DNA of 64,000 bases from Paenibacillus sp. JQZ6Y-1. Its GTDB lineage: Bacteria; Bacillota; Bacilli; Paenibacillales; Paenibacillaceae. This document shows positions 25,447-33,780 of this stretch, one piece after another. The notes under the pieces are model-generated. The model saw only the letters and a list, made by a program, of their open reading frames with translations. It did no database searches and was not told the DNA's origin. The stretch's first letter is position 1. The number at the start of each line of letters is the position of its first letter. The DNA is taken from positions 62,001-126,000 of the forward strand of contig NZ_JBFDUZ010000002.1 of assembly GCF_040719145.1 (NCBI RefSeq), written 5' to 3'. A program made the position numbers and the translations under genes.

Positions 25447-28335
25447 ATGACAACATCGCAAATTGGAGTTCCATTGGAAGGCTTTGCCGAATTTAGCCGA
25501 AAGGTTGCAGCCGACGGTGCGGTATTGCTGAAAAACGAGAATCACATTTTACCGCTGTCGAAAAATGAAAGCGTTTCGATTTTTGGTCGGGTACAGGTGA
25601 ATTATTATCGAAGCGGTACAGGATCAGGCGGTAGCGTGAATGTGGCATATACGACGAATCTGCTGGATGGGCTGCGCAGCAAAGGGAATATCACGGTCAA
25701 TGAGCAGCTGGCGCAGGTGTATGAACATTGGATTCAGGAGCATCCATTTGACAATGGCGGCGGCGGTTGGGCTGCTGAACCGTGGCATCAGCAAGAGATG
25801 CCGCTGAATAGCGAGCTGGTGGCAGAAGCGAGACGTCAATCGGATAAGGCGGTTGTGGTGATTGGACGTACGGCGGGCGAGGATAAGGACAATGCCGACG
25901 AGCCGGGCAGCTATCGTTTAACAGAGGACGAGCTAGATATGCTGAAGCAGGTTACGGCGCATTTTGAACAGGTAGCGGTTGTGCTGAATGTGTCCAACAT
26001 CGTCGATATGAGCTGGGTGAATGCAACGGAGCATGTGCATCCTATTGGAGCGGTCATCTATGCTTGGCATGGTGGCATGGAGGGCGGTAACGCGATTGCG
26101 GATGTGCTGGTCGGAGAGGTAACACCGGGCGGCAAATTGACCGATACCATTGCCTATTCCATCGACGATTATCCTTCCACTTCCAACTACGGAAATGAGT
26201 TCAAAAGCGTGTATGCAGAGGACATTTATGTCGGCTATCGGTACTTTGAAACCTTTTGCCCAGAAAAGGTACAGTATGCGTTCGGATATGGTATCTCTTA
26301 TACGACATTTGCGCTAGAAACAGATGAGGCGGCAGTGGTAACCCGTGACGGGCAAGAGCAGGTAGAGATATCGGTGAAGGTGACGAATACCGGTTCGGCA
26401 TATGCGGGCAAAGAAGTGGTGCAGCTGTATGTGGAAGCACCGCAGGGCAAGCTTGGTCAGCCGACACGTTCATTGGCGGGCTTTGGTAAAACGAAACTGC
26501 TGCAACCGGGCGAATCGCAGACACTGACGTTGTCTGTTCCGGTCAATCGCTTGGCTTCGTACGACGATGCTGGGGTAACCGGTCATGCGCATGCTTATGT
26601 GCTAGAGCCGGGAACGTATCTATTCCATGTCGGTACCAGTGTGAAGGACACGACACCGGTCTCTTTTGCAGCAGGTTCTGCTCAAGCAGGACAGGGAGCA
26701 GCGTCGGGAGATAGTAATGCTGAGAGTTTAGCAAGCGAGCCAATGCTCACAAACGGTGGTGATACAGCAACTGCAGGTCTATATATCCCTGAACTGCGTG
26801 TAGTAGAGCAATGGGAAGAAGCGATGGCGCCAGTGGAATCGTTTAACCGGATCAAGCCGGGTGTGCGTAAGCCGGATGGTTCCTATGAGCTATCTTCGGA
26901 GCCAGTACCGACGCGTCAGATTGTGCTGGCAGATCGTATTCAGAGCCGCTTGCCGCAACGATTGACTCAGACAGGGAATCAGGGTTATACGTTGCAGGAT
27001 GTGGGCAATGGAACGATTTCGCTGGAACAGTTTGTAGCTCAACTGGATAATGAAGACCTCGCTGCGCTGGTACGTGCAGAAGGCATGAGTAGTCCGCTGG
27101 CGACACCGGGAACGGCATCTGCATTTGGCGGAGTCACTGATCGTCTGCTCGGTTATGGCATTCCCGTTGCGTGTACAGCGGATGGTCCATCCGGTATTCG
27201 GATGGATAGCGGCGACAAATCGACACAAGTGTCGATCGGTACACTGCTGGCGGCGACATGGGATGTGGAGTTAGTGCAGGAGCTATATGTACTGGAAGGT
27301 AAGGAAATGCTGCGTAACCATATTGACGCATTACTCGGACCGGGGTTGAATATTCGTCGCAGCCCGCTGAACGGGAGGAATTTTGAATACTTTTCCGAAG
27401 ACCCGTATATCTCTGGTGTATTTGCAGCGGCATGTGTACGCGGCATTACGGACGGCGGCTCCAATGCGACGCTCAAGCACTTTGCCTGCAACAATCAGGA
27501 GCAGCATCGCAGTAAAGTAGACGCGGTCGTATCGGAGCGCGCGCTGCGCCAGATTTATTTGAAAGGTTTTGAGATTGCTGTGCGCGAAGGTGGCGCCAAT
27601 TCGGTGATGACCTCGTACAACCCGATCAATGGTCACTGGGCAGCATCCAACTACGATCTGAACACCACACTGCTACGCGGGGAATGGGGCTTCAAAGGTA
27701 TCGTGATGACCGACTGGTGGGCGATTATGAATGACTGCGCCAACGGCGGGGAAGCGGATCGCAAATATACGAACTGGATGATTCGGGCGCAAAATGATCT
27801 GTACATGGTCGTTGCCAACTATGGTGCGGAGACGAATGTATGGAACGACAATACGATGGAATCGCTGGAAAATGGCACACTGACAGTTGGCGAATTGCAG
27901 CGCTGTGCGGTGAATATTTGCGACTTTATTGTAAAAGCACCTGTGTTTGCACGGGGGGAACTGTTGAAGGAGCAAACGCATTTCTTTGCGGCAGCTTCCA
28001 GTGTGGGCAATGGGCATGAACAGGCAACGACCGCAGGGGAAGATGTACAGATTCCGGTGCAGACAGACGGAGTAACTGTGATTCAGGTGCCAGAGGAAGG
28101 CGAGTATCGCTTGTTTATGCGAGTGATGTCCGAAGGCAATCATATGGCGCAAAGTGCGACCAATCTGCTGTTTAACGGACAATTGGTGACGACGGCACAG
28201 ACAAATGGCACCGAAGGAAGCTGGATACGACAGAAGCTGGTGAAAGTGAAGCTGGAAAAAGGAATCTACGAGCTGACGCTAGAATTTGTGAAGCCGGGTA
28301 TGCAGGTGGAATGGATCGAGTTGAAAAAGGTGTAA
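25447..28335 (+). CDS. Glycoside hydrolase family 3, circularly permuted, with C-terminal CBM6-like module
   Basis: This 962-residue enzyme has no signal peptide and is likely cytosolic. The usual GH3 order is reversed. Residues ~1-290 are the alpha/beta sandwich domain (DGAVLLKNENHILPL), ~290-410 a fibronectin-III-like domain, then after a linker (~410-520) the catalytic barrel (~530-830) with LGPGLNIRRSPLNGRNFEYF, KHFACNNQE and the nucleophile Asp ~756 in GIVMTDWW. Such permuted GH3 enzymes are known from rumen bacteria. The last ~100 residues resemble a CBM6-type jelly roll. It is expected to release glucose, xylose or arabinose from oligosaccharide ends. ATG 25447 follows GGGAGG. Confidence 0.93.
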   Translation: MTTSQIGVPLEGFAEFSRKVAADGAVLLKNENHILPLSKNESVSIFGRVQVNYYRSGTGSGGSVNVAYTTNLLDGLRSKGNITVNEQLAQVYEHWIQEHPFDNGGGGWAAEPWHQQEMPLNSELVAEARRQSDKAVVVIGRTAGEDKDNADEPGSYRLTEDELDMLKQVTAHFEQVAVVLNVSNIVDMSWVNATEHVHPIGAVIYAWHGGMEGGNAIADVLVGEVTPGGKLTDTIAYSIDDYPSTSNYGNEFKSVYAEDIYVGYRYFETFCPEKVQYAFGYGISYTTFALETDEAAVVTRDGQEQVEISVKVTNTGSAYAGKEVVQLYVEAPQGKLGQPTRSLAGFGKTKLLQPGESQTLTLSVPVNRLASYDDAGVTGHAHAYVLEPGTYLFHVGTSVKDTTPVSFAAGSAQAGQGAASGDSNAESLASEPMLTNGGDTATAGLYIPELRVVEQWEEAMAPVESFNRIKPGVRKPDGSYELSSEPVPTRQIVLADRIQSRLPQRLTQTGNQGYTLQDVGNGTISLEQFVAQLDNEDLAALVRAEGMSSPLATPGTASAFGGVTDRLLGYGIPVACTADGPSGIRMDSGDKSTQVSIGTLLAATWDVELVQELYVLEGKEMLRNHIDALLGPGLNIRRSPLNGRNFEYFSEDPYISGVFAAACVRGITDGGSNATLKHFACNNQEQHRSKVDAVVSERALRQIYLKGFEIAVREGGANSVMTSYNPINGHWAASNYDLNTTLLRGEWGFKGIVMTDWWAIMNDCANGGEADRKYTNWMIRAQNDLYMVVANYGAETNVWNDNTMESLENGTLTVGELQRCAVNICDFIVKAPVFARGELLKEQTHFFAAASSVGNGHEQATTAGEDVQIPVQTDGVTVIQVPEEGEYRLFMRVMSEGNHMAQSATNLLFNGQLVTTAQTNGTEGSWIRQKLVKVKLEKGIYELTLEFVKPGMQVEWIELKKV

Positions 28336-28440
28336 TGGATTCATTGTGAATCGACTGCTATAGTGATCTTCGCTCAGAGTAGTTTGAAAAATAGTAACAT
28401 GAATGAAATGGAACAATAGTAAATAGATGCAAAATAACTG

Positions 28441-28484
28441 TAGCCGTATGCTTAGATTAGATTCTAAGTGTACGGCTATTTTTT
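28441..28484 (+). terminator. Rho-independent terminator
   Basis: TAGCCGTATGCTTAGA (28441-28456) pairs with TCTAAGTGTACGGCTA (28463-28478), with one mismatch, followed by a T run. Confidence 0.9.
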
Positions 28485-28563
28485 ATGCAAGCACATATAG
28501 TTGACGCTTGTAGGCTTTAAAATTAAACTTACAGAGCGATATACATAATTTAGGAGGATATAT

Positions 28564-29274
28564 ATGAAAAAATCAAATAAAGAACCTTTTAAAAAATGGT
28601 GGATGTGGCTAGCTATTGTGCTTTTGTTTGTGATTGTGTTACAGAATATCAATAAAAAGAACGAATATTCTTCTACTGCCGAACCTGTTGAAAACGAGGT
28701 GGTGGAAGAAGTATTGGTTGATGTAGCAACGACTGATACACTCAATAACAAAACGACCGAAACCAAAGAACAAATTTCTGAAGAGGTTGCAGAAGCTAAA
28801 GAAATTGCCGGATCTAATAAGGAAACAGCCATTCCGAAAACTGATTACATCGGGATCGGCAGCACAAAATCACAGATTGAAGCCAAATATGGTGAGAATC
28901 GCAATGAGGATGACGAAATAGGCAGCTACCAAAACAAAACATTGCTTATTTTTTATTCAGATGGGGAAATTGCAGATAATCTGTCTTATGAATATGGATC
29001 TGATCCACAAACCAGACGTACGATAAAAGAAGCGCTAGTGAAAGCAAAAGACTTTTTACCTTCTGATGTTCAAAAAGTTAAGGAATACGATGCTGATCAA
29101 GAACATCATGTAGTTGTTTATAAGAGTGAAAAGTTGGCAGAGTTTATTCCAAGCTACTATCAAATTGCTACAGAACTTGGATCAACCGATGTTCCGGGAA
29201 CAGTTAGTGTATACACCAAGCAGGATGAGGCGGGCGTGTATATGTTTGGTGTAGTTTTAGGGAATTATCAATAA
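28564..29274 (+). CDS. Membrane-anchored hypothetical protein
   Basis: This is a 236-residue protein. A short basic start and one hydrophobic helix (WWMWLAIVLLFVIVLQNI, ~13-30) place residues ~32-236 outside the membrane. A Glu/Thr-rich linker (~35-90) leads to a folded C-terminal domain that begins IGIGSTKSQIEAKYGE, a pattern found in many small lipoprotein and membrane-anchored domains that monitor envelope state. No family is recognised. AGGAGG precedes ATG 28564. It is single-gene, between terminators, and more AT-rich than the flanking glycosidase genes. Confidence 0.7.
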   Translation: MKKSNKEPFKKWWMWLAIVLLFVIVLQNINKKNEYSSTAEPVENEVVEEVLVDVATTDTLNNKTTETKEQISEEVAEAKEIAGSNKETAIPKTDYIGIGSTKSQIEAKYGENRNEDDEIGSYQNKTLLIFYSDGEIADNLSYEYGSDPQTRRTIKEALVKAKDFLPSDVQKVKEYDADQEHHVVVYKSEKLAEFIPSYYQIATELGSTDVPGTVSVYTKQDEAGVYMFGVVLGNYQ

Positions 29275-29308
29275 AATGTAGCTTAAGAAAGAATCATTTA
29301 TATGGATT

Positions 29309-29350
29309 TAAAAAGCCAAAAGCGTATAGAACATATGCTTTCGGCTTTTT
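29309..29350 (+). terminator. Rho-independent terminator
   Basis: AAAAAGCC-AAAAGCGTAT pairs with ATATGCTTT-CGGCTTTTT and continues into Ts. Confidence 0.85.
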
Positions 29351-29535
29351 CTTGCATAAGCGATGAAATTGGTAAATGACGTACATATTTGTTTATAAAA
29401 CATGTCATTTTTTGAACATTCTGCATTTAGCAGTTGAAAAACAACCTACATATGGAGTAGTATGACAGTATATAATACAATTATATTAATATATTAATAA
29501 TAATATTAACTATACCGACACAGGAGTTGTAGATC

Positions 29536-32500
29536 ATGAGCAAGCTTGGGGAAACGTTAATTGCATGGTATCGGCTAGATGGGCAAGAGCAAGCAGGTAC
29601 AGATCGGTCAGGGCGCGGTAATGATGCACATGTAGCAGGTCAACAAGCACCGGAAATCAAGGATATTCATGGACGGAAAGCAGCTTGGTTTGGCGGAGGC
29701 GCCAATGGAACAAGTTATCTGGAATTGCCAGCTTCCCTACTGGAAAATGTAAGCGATAACACAGGTCTTACGGTAGCGGCATGGGTGAATTTTGGTATGG
29801 GCGTGAGCATCTGGGAGCGGATTTTTGATTTTGGTAGCGGAGAGGGCAAGCCGTCATTATTTCTGACTCGGCAAATGCGCGGTACGCTTACCGCAGACGG
29901 TGATCTGGCAGTCGATCCGGGTAAAGGGTATGTGCGCGACGAATGGATGCACGTAGCATTTGCAATCAAAGGCACTCAAGGTGGAACGCAAAGCAGCGCG
30001 GGACCGATTGTATACGTTAACGGCGAGATTGCGGTCGACGGCACGATCAGCCAAACATCGAGTGGCAACTATGCTAAACTGCGTAGCTGGTTTGCTTCCT
30101 TCGGTTCATCTGAGCATTACCGCAGCAATTATATCGGACGCTCGCAATTCGCAGCGGACGACGATTATACGGGTGCGGTTGCCGACTTCCGTGTGTATGA
30201 GGCGGGCTTGAGTGCAGATGAAGTGATCGAAGTGATGTGCGATTCGCTTGGAGATGACGAAGTGATCCAGCTAGCACGGGATAAATATCTGTCTGCACCA
30301 GCCAGCATTGTTACCAAGTCGCTACATCTGCCCACAGAGCTAATGGGCGGTCGTGTCACTGTACAATGGACATCCAGTCAACCGGAAGTACTGTCTCATA
30401 CCGGCGAGCTGCTGCATGTACAATCGCCGCAGGGTGTGCAGTTGAAGGCTACACTAACGCGCGGCGAGCATGTTGTAGACAAGAGCTTTGACGTGTCTGT
30501 GCTGCCAGCAGATCTGCCGCCTTATACCTTGACGGTACATGGCGACCGCGAAGTGCTGGATGTGAGCGAAGTGATGTACGGGCTATTTTACGAGGATATT
30601 AACAATGCAGCGGACGGCGGTATCTATGCGGAAATGGTGCAGAATCGCTCGTTTGAATCGTTTGCCTTTGATACATATTCTCATGCTTCCGGGGCGTGTG
30701 GCTGTTCGACTGGACGCAACCGGGAGCCATTGTTTGCATGGTATGGACAAACGGACAAGCTGACGGTACAGCATACCGGTGGCTTGAATGAGCATTTTGG
30801 TGTGGATGATCCAGATGTAAATGCGTATTATGTGACCGCAGCAGATGGAACGACCATCATCAATCGCGGCTTCAACGATAGCAATGGTGGATGTGCGATG
30901 AATATTCGCGTTGGCGCTCGCTATACCTTTACCATCTGGGCAAAAGCAGAGCAGGAAGCGGAGATCACGCTGCAACTACAAACGTCAAATGGCGAAGCAG
31001 CGAGTGAGCCAGTGAACATCGCGATTGCAGGTGATGGACAATGGAACAAGTATGGGGTGGAGACACCGATTGTCTTGCATGGCAGCACGAATGTACTCGG
31101 TCAGCTGGCACTGACCTTTAACGGCGAGGTATCCATTGATATGGTATCGCTTGTACCACAGGATGTATGGGGTGCAGGGGAGGAAGAACATTCCCCGTCC
31201 GCTCACGCCAACTACACAGGTAACCCGAACTACCGTCTGCGCCGCGATCTTGTAGAAGCATTACAAAATATGAAGCCATCGTTCCTGCGTTTTCCGGGTG
31301 GCTGTATCTCGGAAGGCTCCTTTATCTGGGACAATGTGTACGATTGGAAAGATTCCATCGGTGATATTGAGCTGCGCAAGGAGAATTTCAACGTCTGGGG
31401 CTATATGATGACGATGGGTCTCGGCTATATGGAATATTTCCAACTCGCGGAAGACCTGAATGCGGTTCCGTTGCCAGTTATGGCGTGCGGTGTACTCTGT
31501 CAGGCGCGTTCGGATTATGCGCATCCAGCAGGTGGCGCATTGCGTGAGCATTATATCAAGAACTTTACCGATCTGATCGACTTTGCGATTAGTATGGATT
31601 TCGAACACAACGAGTGGGCGGCGATGCGTCGTCATATGGGACATGAGGCGCCATTCGATCTGCGCTATTTGGGTGTGGGCAACGAGAACTGGGGAACGGA
31701 GTTTTTCGCCAATTTTGAAGTGTTTAAACGGGATATTGAAGCATATGTTGCTGCTCACTATCCGGGTCATGAGCTGCATATTATCTCTACCGTCGGCGCG
31801 CAGGCGGATGACGATGCGTATCAACAGGGTTGGAAATTCCTAAGCGGCAATCTGGAAGGCGGCGCTGAAGTGGAATTTGCCGATGGACAGAACGTCATTC
31901 GGGAGCAGATTACATGGTATGCTGATCAGCCGGATTATATGGATACGATTGCGGACGAGCATTATTACCGTTCCAATGAATACCTGCTCAACAACGCAGA
32001 CCGATACAATTACTACCATCGCGCGCAGTTGCCAGACGGCAGCATCGACTGGCGCCATACGTCCAAAGTGTTCGTCGGCGAGTACGCATCTACCGACAAA
32101 AATACACTTGCCGGAGCCGTCGCCGAAGCCGCAGTGATGACCGGATTTGAAAATAACGCGGACGTGGTTCGTCTCGCCGCGTATGCACCGCTGTTCAACA
32201 AAGTGCTGACCGATGGCACTTACCGCTGGACACCGGACTGCATCTGGTTCGACGATGAGACGGTTTGGTACACGCCAAACTACTATGTACAGCATCTGTT
32301 CGCTACCTATCTCGGTGACAAAGTACTGGAAACCTCCTTTTCCACGTACAAAAACGGTCGCCCATTGGAGCTGATCCCACGCGGCGGTATCGAGATCGCT
32401 ACCGGACAAGCAGAGATTACAGTGAAAAAAGTAACCGTCACTTCCAATACAGATGGTGCAGTACTGCTGGAACAGGATTTTACAACATCAAGCGAATTGC

Positions 32501-33282
32501 TGCCAGAATGGAAGATCATTCCCGGTTCCGCTGGTTACCGTTTGGAGCAAGAGACTGGACTGATCCTATCCGCACAGGATAGCGGCTTGAACGGATTGTA
32601 TGTGCTGAACGACAACTGGATCGACTACAAAGTAGACGTGGTTGCTGTGCGTACATCCGGCATCGACGGTTTCCATATCGGCGCAGGTCTGACCGATATT
32701 CGTCCCGATACCAAGGATGTACTGGAATACGCAATCGGCTACGGCGGCAACGCAACAGGGGTCAAAGTGTACAAACAAGGCATCGAAGGCTACACACTGG
32801 GCGACTATTCCTCTAGTACCGCAGCTGGCAACCTGCGCGCTGCTAGTTATGAGCCGTTGTCCGACGATACCGAATACACCATTACCGTCAACTATGGAGG
32901 CGGAACCGGCAATCGCCTGATCTGCTCTTATACTGACGGAACATTCAACAGCAAAGTGCTGGACTACAAACTGGAAGCCTACAATCGCGAAGTCTTCCAT
33001 TCCGTTACCAAAGATGACCAGCACGTCTACATCAAACTGGTCAACGCTGATGCTGCTGCCAAAGCAACCCGTCTGCAACTGAACCACCTGAACGTTGATC
33101 CATCTGCCAGATGGCTCACCTTAACCGGCGACGAATCACTCGTGCACGTACCAAACGTCAACACCAAAAACGCCGAGCAAGTCGTCCCAACCGAACAATC
33201 GCTAACCTTGACCGAATCAACTGTCACACTCAATCTACCACCCAACTCGGTCAACGTGTTAGTACTTAACATCCGCAAATAG
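29536..33282 (+). CDS. GH51 alpha-L-arabinofuranosidase with N-terminal LamG domain
   Basis: The enzyme is 1248 residues, against about 500 for simple GH51 enzymes. Residues ~1-235 form a LamG/concanavalin-like module, ~240-330 an atrophied bacterial Ig-like domain (VQWTSSQPEVLS), and ~335-1000 the GH51 part. The acid/base Glu ~716 is in GVGNENWG and the nucleophile Glu ~848 in VFVGEYAS. A second jelly-roll module (~960-1160) follows. It should remove arabinofuranosyl groups from arabinan or arabinoxylan fragments. No signal peptide is visible, although the binding modules suggest polymer contact. AGGAG precedes ATG 29536. It is followed by the secreted GH43 gene. Confidence 0.92.
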   Translation: MSKLGETLIAWYRLDGQEQAGTDRSGRGNDAHVAGQQAPEIKDIHGRKAAWFGGGANGTSYLELPASLLENVSDNTGLTVAAWVNFGMGVSIWERIFDFGSGEGKPSLFLTRQMRGTLTADGDLAVDPGKGYVRDEWMHVAFAIKGTQGGTQSSAGPIVYVNGEIAVDGTISQTSSGNYAKLRSWFASFGSSEHYRSNYIGRSQFAADDDYTGAVADFRVYEAGLSADEVIEVMCDSLGDDEVIQLARDKYLSAPASIVTKSLHLPTELMGGRVTVQWTSSQPEVLSHTGELLHVQSPQGVQLKATLTRGEHVVDKSFDVSVLPADLPPYTLTVHGDREVLDVSEVMYGLFYEDINNAADGGIYAEMVQNRSFESFAFDTYSHASGACGCSTGRNREPLFAWYGQTDKLTVQHTGGLNEHFGVDDPDVNAYYVTAADGTTIINRGFNDSNGGCAMNIRVGARYTFTIWAKAEQEAEITLQLQTSNGEAASEPVNIAIAGDGQWNKYGVETPIVLHGSTNVLGQLALTFNGEVSIDMVSLVPQDVWGAGEEEHSPSAHANYTGNPNYRLRRDLVEALQNMKPSFLRFPGGCISEGSFIWDNVYDWKDSIGDIELRKENFNVWGYMMTMGLGYMEYFQLAEDLNAVPLPVMACGVLCQARSDYAHPAGGALREHYIKNFTDLIDFAISMDFEHNEWAAMRRHMGHEAPFDLRYLGVGNENWGTEFFANFEVFKRDIEAYVAAHYPGHELHIISTVGAQADDDAYQQGWKFLSGNLEGGAEVEFADGQNVIREQITWYADQPDYMDTIADEHYYRSNEYLLNNADRYNYYHRAQLPDGSIDWRHTSKVFVGEYASTDKNTLAGAVAEAAVMTGFENNADVVRLAAYAPLFNKVLTDGTYRWTPDCIWFDDETVWYTPNYYVQHLFATYLGDKVLETSFSTYKNGRPLELIPRGGIEIATGQAEITVKKVTVTSNTDGAVLLEQDFTTSSELLPEWKIIPGSAGYRLEQETGLILSAQDSGLNGLYVLNDNWIDYKVDVVAVRTSGIDGFHIGAGLTDIRPDTKDVLEYAIGYGGNATGVKVYKQGIEGYTLGDYSSSTAAGNLRAASYEPLSDDTEYTITVNYGGGTGNRLICSYTDGTFNSKVLDYKLEAYNREVFHSVTKDDQHVYIKLVNADAAAKATRLQLNHLNVDPSARWLTLTGDESLVHVPNVNTKNAEQVVPTEQSLTLTESTVTLNLPPNSVNVLVLNIRK

Positions 33283-33516
33283 CAGTACGCAATACTAAAA
33301 ATCGCACCAACAAATCTGCTACAGCAGAAGTGAAATCAAACAGAATATCAACAAGACACACAGATATTCCATATAAACGAATAAAACAAATCAACAAAAC
33401 TTCTCGTACGCCAGCAATAAAAAACAAATCAAATATCTTCAAGTGCTTCAAGCACCCAGTCTTTACAATCTCTACCCTTCACTACCACCCACCACTTGCA
33501 GTTGCGCATGATGCAA

Positions 33517-33733
33517 GGTGCACGGAGCGGAGGGAAGGAAATAAGGGAAAAGGACGACTTCCCGTGTTTACGATTTTCAAACACGAAGTTCCATGAGAAG
33601 TGATTTTTGCGCAAGCAAAGTATCTTACCTCTCTGGAGGGGCGTGAATCTACAAGTATCGCCCTAATCCGTAGATTCGCGCGGCTCCACCGGAGTCCCGT
33701 TCCCTTATTCCTTCCCAAAGCGGTCCCTGCACC
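33517..33733 (+). ncRNA. Structured noncoding element, copy A
   Basis: About 217 nt that fold into a multi-hairpin structure. The closing stem is GGTGCA/TGCACC (33517-33522 with 33728-33733). Inside, 33532-33549 pairs with 33700-33716 (17 bp, one bulged A). CGTGTTT/AAACACG forms a hairpin at 33563-33585. TTTGC-GCAA-GCAAA at 33606-33619 has a GNRA loop. GGAG plus GCGTGAATCTAC pair with GTAGATTCGCGC plus CTCC (33635-33687). A second copy with the same fold lies at 58859-59069. The GNRA loops fit the plus strand as the RNA. It sits between the GH51 and GH43 genes and ends 47 bp before the GH43 ATG. The upstream part of this space (33283-33516) shows nothing. Confidence 0.75.
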
Positions 33734-33780
33734 AAGCACAACGCCAACGAGCAAGCCCAAACGAAAGGGGTTTTCCCAGC

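Noticed and set aside
30583-33087. Long minus-strand frames inside the GH51 gene
   Set aside because: They are out-of-frame shadows of a well-supported enzyme gene with intact catalytic motifs.
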